Shown here: positions 11,394-13,519 of the stretch, one piece after another
Numbering within the stretch: the first letter of the stretch is position 1
Layout: the number at the start of each line of letters is the position of its first letter
Source: CAYRPO01 sp964426305
Lineage (GTDB): Bacteria; Patescibacteriota; Saccharimonadia; Saccharimonadales; CAIOMD01
Length of the DNA stretch: 13,519 nt
Assembly: GCA_964426305.1 (NCBI GenBank)
Contig: CAYRPO010000028.1
Coordinates: 1-13,519, forward strand
Direction: 5' to 3'
The notes under the pieces: model-generated
The model's input: the letters and a program-made list of their open reading frames with translations, nothing else
Databases searched by the model: none
What the model was told of the DNA's origin: nothing
Made by a program: the position numbers and the translations under genes

Positions 11394-13519
11394 TTAGTGC
11401 AAAACGCTGCCATCGTCACTTGGATTGTAATACGTGCTGCCGTCTACGTCGTCATCCGCCCAGTTGTAGCCAAACAAACTTGCTTGTTCGAGCACAAGGT
11501 CGGTTGCCATCTTTTGTTGATCGGGCGGATAGCCGTAGTCTCGCAAGAGGCGCTTGACCTCTACGCGCAAGCGAGCGCGGGCGCTTTCGCGCACCATCCA
11601 GTCCACAGACACGTTTGCACGAACACGCTGTACGAGTATGGCAGCGAGTTTACGCAGCTGATCATCGCCTAGCACTTCTCGCGCACTGCCATTTGCCGCA
11701 AGTGCATCATAAAATGCGACTTCGTCAGGTGATAAGCCGAGTTCTTCTGCCTCTTTTTCGCTATCACGAATCTTGCGGGCAATATCTATGAGCTCTTCTA
11801 TGACATGTGCCGCCTCGATGCTATTGTTTTTGTAGCGAGCCAGTGCCTGCTCTAGTAGTTCACTAAACGCACGCGCCTTGACAGCGTTTGTTGCAAACCG
11901 AACCTGCACCTCGTCATCCAATAATTTTTGCAGCGCTTCAATCGCCAAGTTTTTTCGTTCCATGCCGCGAATCTCTGCCAAAAAGTCCTCGCTCAAGATT
12001 GACAGGTTTGGGCGTTCTAATCCGGCAGCGGCGAAGATATCTACTACACCGGCTGGCGCAATTGCTTTGTCGACAATCTGGCGAATGGCTGCATTGTAAT
12101 CCTCGGCGCTCATCCCCTTCTTTTCGCTAATTTTTGCAAGCCTGGCTTTTACAGCCTGGAAGAACGCAACGTGATCACGAATGGCGAGCGCGTCGGTATG
12201 AGGTACGCTTAGCGCAAATGCTTTGCCTAGTTCTACGACATGCTGTTTGAGTCGCTTCTCGCCATCGTCAAGCCCGAGTACATATTCCTGAGCGTCTAGG
12301 ATGATCTGCATCTGGGTGCCTGTATCGACCGTAAAGTACCTCTCGTACCCAAACCCACTAAATAGATCACGCAATATCTCGAACTTCTCTTTCATTACCG
12401 CCACGGCCTCTGCTTGGTCAAGCGTCGGCCGGCCTTCACCACCGTTTACCGTATAGGTTTCGAGCGCTTCACGCAGCGCTGCGGCGACACCCAGGTAGTC
12501 GACGACCAGGCCGCCGGGTTTATCACGATAGACACGGTTAATGCGCGCAATTGCCTGCATGAGGTTGTGGCCTTTCATCGGCTTGTCGAGATACATCGTG
12601 TGCATACTCGGCACGTCAAATCCTGTCAGCCACATGTCACATACAATCACAAGTTTCAAATCGGAGTCGGGCTTTTTCATGCGCTCGGCGAGCCGCGTGC
12701 GACGCTCTTTGTTGCGAATGTGCTGCTGCCACTCCAGCGGGTCAGACGCATTACCGGTCATGACGACTTTTATGAATCCTTCGTCATCGCCTTGACCATG
12801 CCAGTTCGGGCGAAGCCGAGTTATTGCGTCGTACAGCTCTATGGCAATCCTCCGGCTCATGACAACAATCATGCCTTTGCCATCTATAGTGTCGAGCCTC
12901 GCCTCGAAGTGCTCCACTATGTCTTGTGCTATGCGCTCTATGCGCCTGCCGTTGCCGACGATTGCCTCTAGTTGTGCGTTGCGTGTTTTGTATTCTTCTT
13001 GCTTATCGAGCTCCTCGGCCTCGAGTAGTTTGTCGATTTCTTTGTCCATGTTGAGCCGCATTGACTGATCTATGTCGAGCTCTATCAGGCGACTTTCGTA
13101 GTAAATCGGTACTGTTGCACCGTCTTGCACAGCCTGCTGGATGTCATACACGTCTATGTAATTACCAAAAACAGCTGGCGTAGATTTGTCGGCATGCTCT
13201 ATGGGAGTACCCGTAAAGCCTATAAAGCTGGCGCTGGGTAGTGCCTGGCGAATATGTTTGGCAAACCCGTCGATGAAGTTGTACTGGCTGCGATGCGCCT
13301 CGTCTGCCATGACAACGATGTTGCTTCGGTCACTGAGCAGCGGGAAATCATTTGTACCGTCGCTCGGGAAAAACTTTGCGTTGGTGGTGAATATGATCCC
13401 GCCCGCCTCTCGTCGCAAAAGCTCCTGCAAATGTTCGCGGCTTTCGGCTTGCTGTGGTGTCTCGCGCAGCAGATCGGCACAATTACCAAATGTCCCAAAT
13501 AGCTGGTCGTCTAGGTCAT
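11394..13519 (-). CDS. hsdR: Type I restriction enzyme HsdR, C-terminal two thirds (partial)
   Basis: The motor and C-terminal part of the restriction subunit of a type I restriction-modification complex, which translocates DNA and cleaves unmodified DNA. The reading frame is open to the window edge (DLDDQLFGTFGNCADLL precedes the first internal ATG at 13430), so the true start, the N-terminal PD-(D/E)XK nuclease domain and Walker A lie outside. Visible SF2 helicase motifs are DEAH in MADEAHRSQ (about 13293-13309), FIGFTGTPI, MWLTGFDVPSMHTMYLDKP (about 12580-12640) and QAIARINRVYRDKPGGLVVDY (about 12510-12565). The remaining part to the TAA at 11394 is the helical HsdR C-terminal region. About 708 residues are present of the usual 1,000 or so, with no frameshift. 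hsdM and hsdS are expected to the right but are not visible. Confidence 0.93.
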   Translation of the reverse strand, partial: DLDDQLFGTFGNCADLLRETPQQAESREHLQELLRREAGGIIFTTNAKFFPSDGTNDFPLLSDRSNIVVMADEAHRSQYNFIDGFAKHIRQALPSASFIGFTGTPIEHADKSTPAVFGNYIDVYDIQQAVQDGATVPIYYESRLIELDIDQSMRLNMDKEIDKLLEAEELDKQEEYKTRNAQLEAIVGNGRRIERIAQDIVEHFEARLDTIDGKGMIVVMSRRIAIELYDAITRLRPNWHGQGDDEGFIKVVMTGNASDPLEWQQHIRNKERRTRLAERMKKPDSDLKLVIVCDMWLTGFDVPSMHTMYLDKPMKGHNLMQAIARINRVYRDKPGGLVVDYLGVAAALREALETYTVNGGEGRPTLDQAEAVAVMKEKFEILRDLFSGFGYERYFTVDTGTQMQIILDAQEYVLGLDDGEKRLKQHVVELGKAFALSVPHTDALAIRDHVAFFQAVKARLAKISEKKGMSAEDYNAAIRQIVDKAIAPAGVVDIFAAAGLERPNLSILSEDFLAEIRGMERKNLAIEALQKLLDDEVQVRFATNAVKARAFSELLEQALARYKNNSIEAAHVIEELIDIARKIRDSEKEAEELGLSPDEVAFYDALAANGSAREVLGDDQLRKLAAILVQRVRANVSVDWMVRESARARLRVEVKRLLRDYGYPPDQQKMATDLVLEQASLFGYNWADDDVDGSTYYNPSDDGSVLH

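Noticed and set aside
1..13519. UGA = Gly genetic code (code 25) for the whole window
   Set aside because: Long intact genes (kup 629 codons, DUF2130 413, hsdR 708, radical SAM 373, hydrolase 512) contain no internal TGA, and DUF2130 ends with TGA at its expected length. Frequent UGA-Gly codons would be expected under code 25.
1..13519. tRNA, rRNA or a tRNA-linked attachment site
   Set aside because: No cloverleaf with T-loop consensus or rRNA-like sequence was seen on either strand by eye. No program was run.

Overview
The window looks like accessory DNA from a small-genome bacterium. Codon use is mixed, genes are tightly packed, and several starts have either a very strong Shine-Dalgarno (SD) sequence or none. 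The mix of a type IV secretion/conjugation-like wall hydrolase, Kup, DUF2130, Panacea and type I restriction genes would fit a Patescibacteria/CPR genome such as Saccharibacteria. That placement is from memory of the families, not computed, and an actinobacterial-type source for the left end is also possible. TGA is treated as a stop (standard bacterial code).

Left block (1-2573, + strand): a structured leader, then two genes 21 bp apart with unusually long SD sequences. They encode a membrane-anchored 181-aa protein and a membrane-anchored cell-wall hydrolase (lysozyme-like, degenerate NlpC/P60-like and intact M23 modules) of the kind carried by conjugative elements. The hydrolase gene is followed at once by four back-to-back stem-loops (2467-2573).

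Decayed block (2618-4301, - strand): a 52-aa one-helix membrane protein, a complete-looking IS982-family element (3132-4138, about 1.0 kb, inverted repeats 22/24) and a multi-pass membrane-protein gene. The transposase gene and the membrane-protein gene are each broken by one in-frame TGA. Removing the element exactly would join the membrane-protein frame to a start overlapping the stop of the 52-aa gene.

Housekeeping-like block (4413-8219, - strand): a conserved 168-aa protein with CC and CxxC motifs, the potassium transporter Kup with a good promoter placed for a leaderless mRNA, and a DUF2130 protein (zinc-ribbon motif, long coiled coil, nuclease-like C-terminal domain).

Defence-like block (8401-13519): a small Cys-rich + strand gene with a palindromic operator over its promoter; a convergent - strand pair made of an HTH-Panacea protein and a PD-(D/E)XK nuclease-like protein, possibly headed by a 49-aa ORF overlapping the regulator by ATGA; a divergent radical SAM protein with a SPASM-like cysteine set; and the C-terminal two thirds of a type I restriction HsdR running off the right edge. 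The Panacea plus nuclease-like pair is the best candidate for an undescribed system: Panacea proteins are known antitoxin partners, and the adjacent gene would be an unusual toxin.
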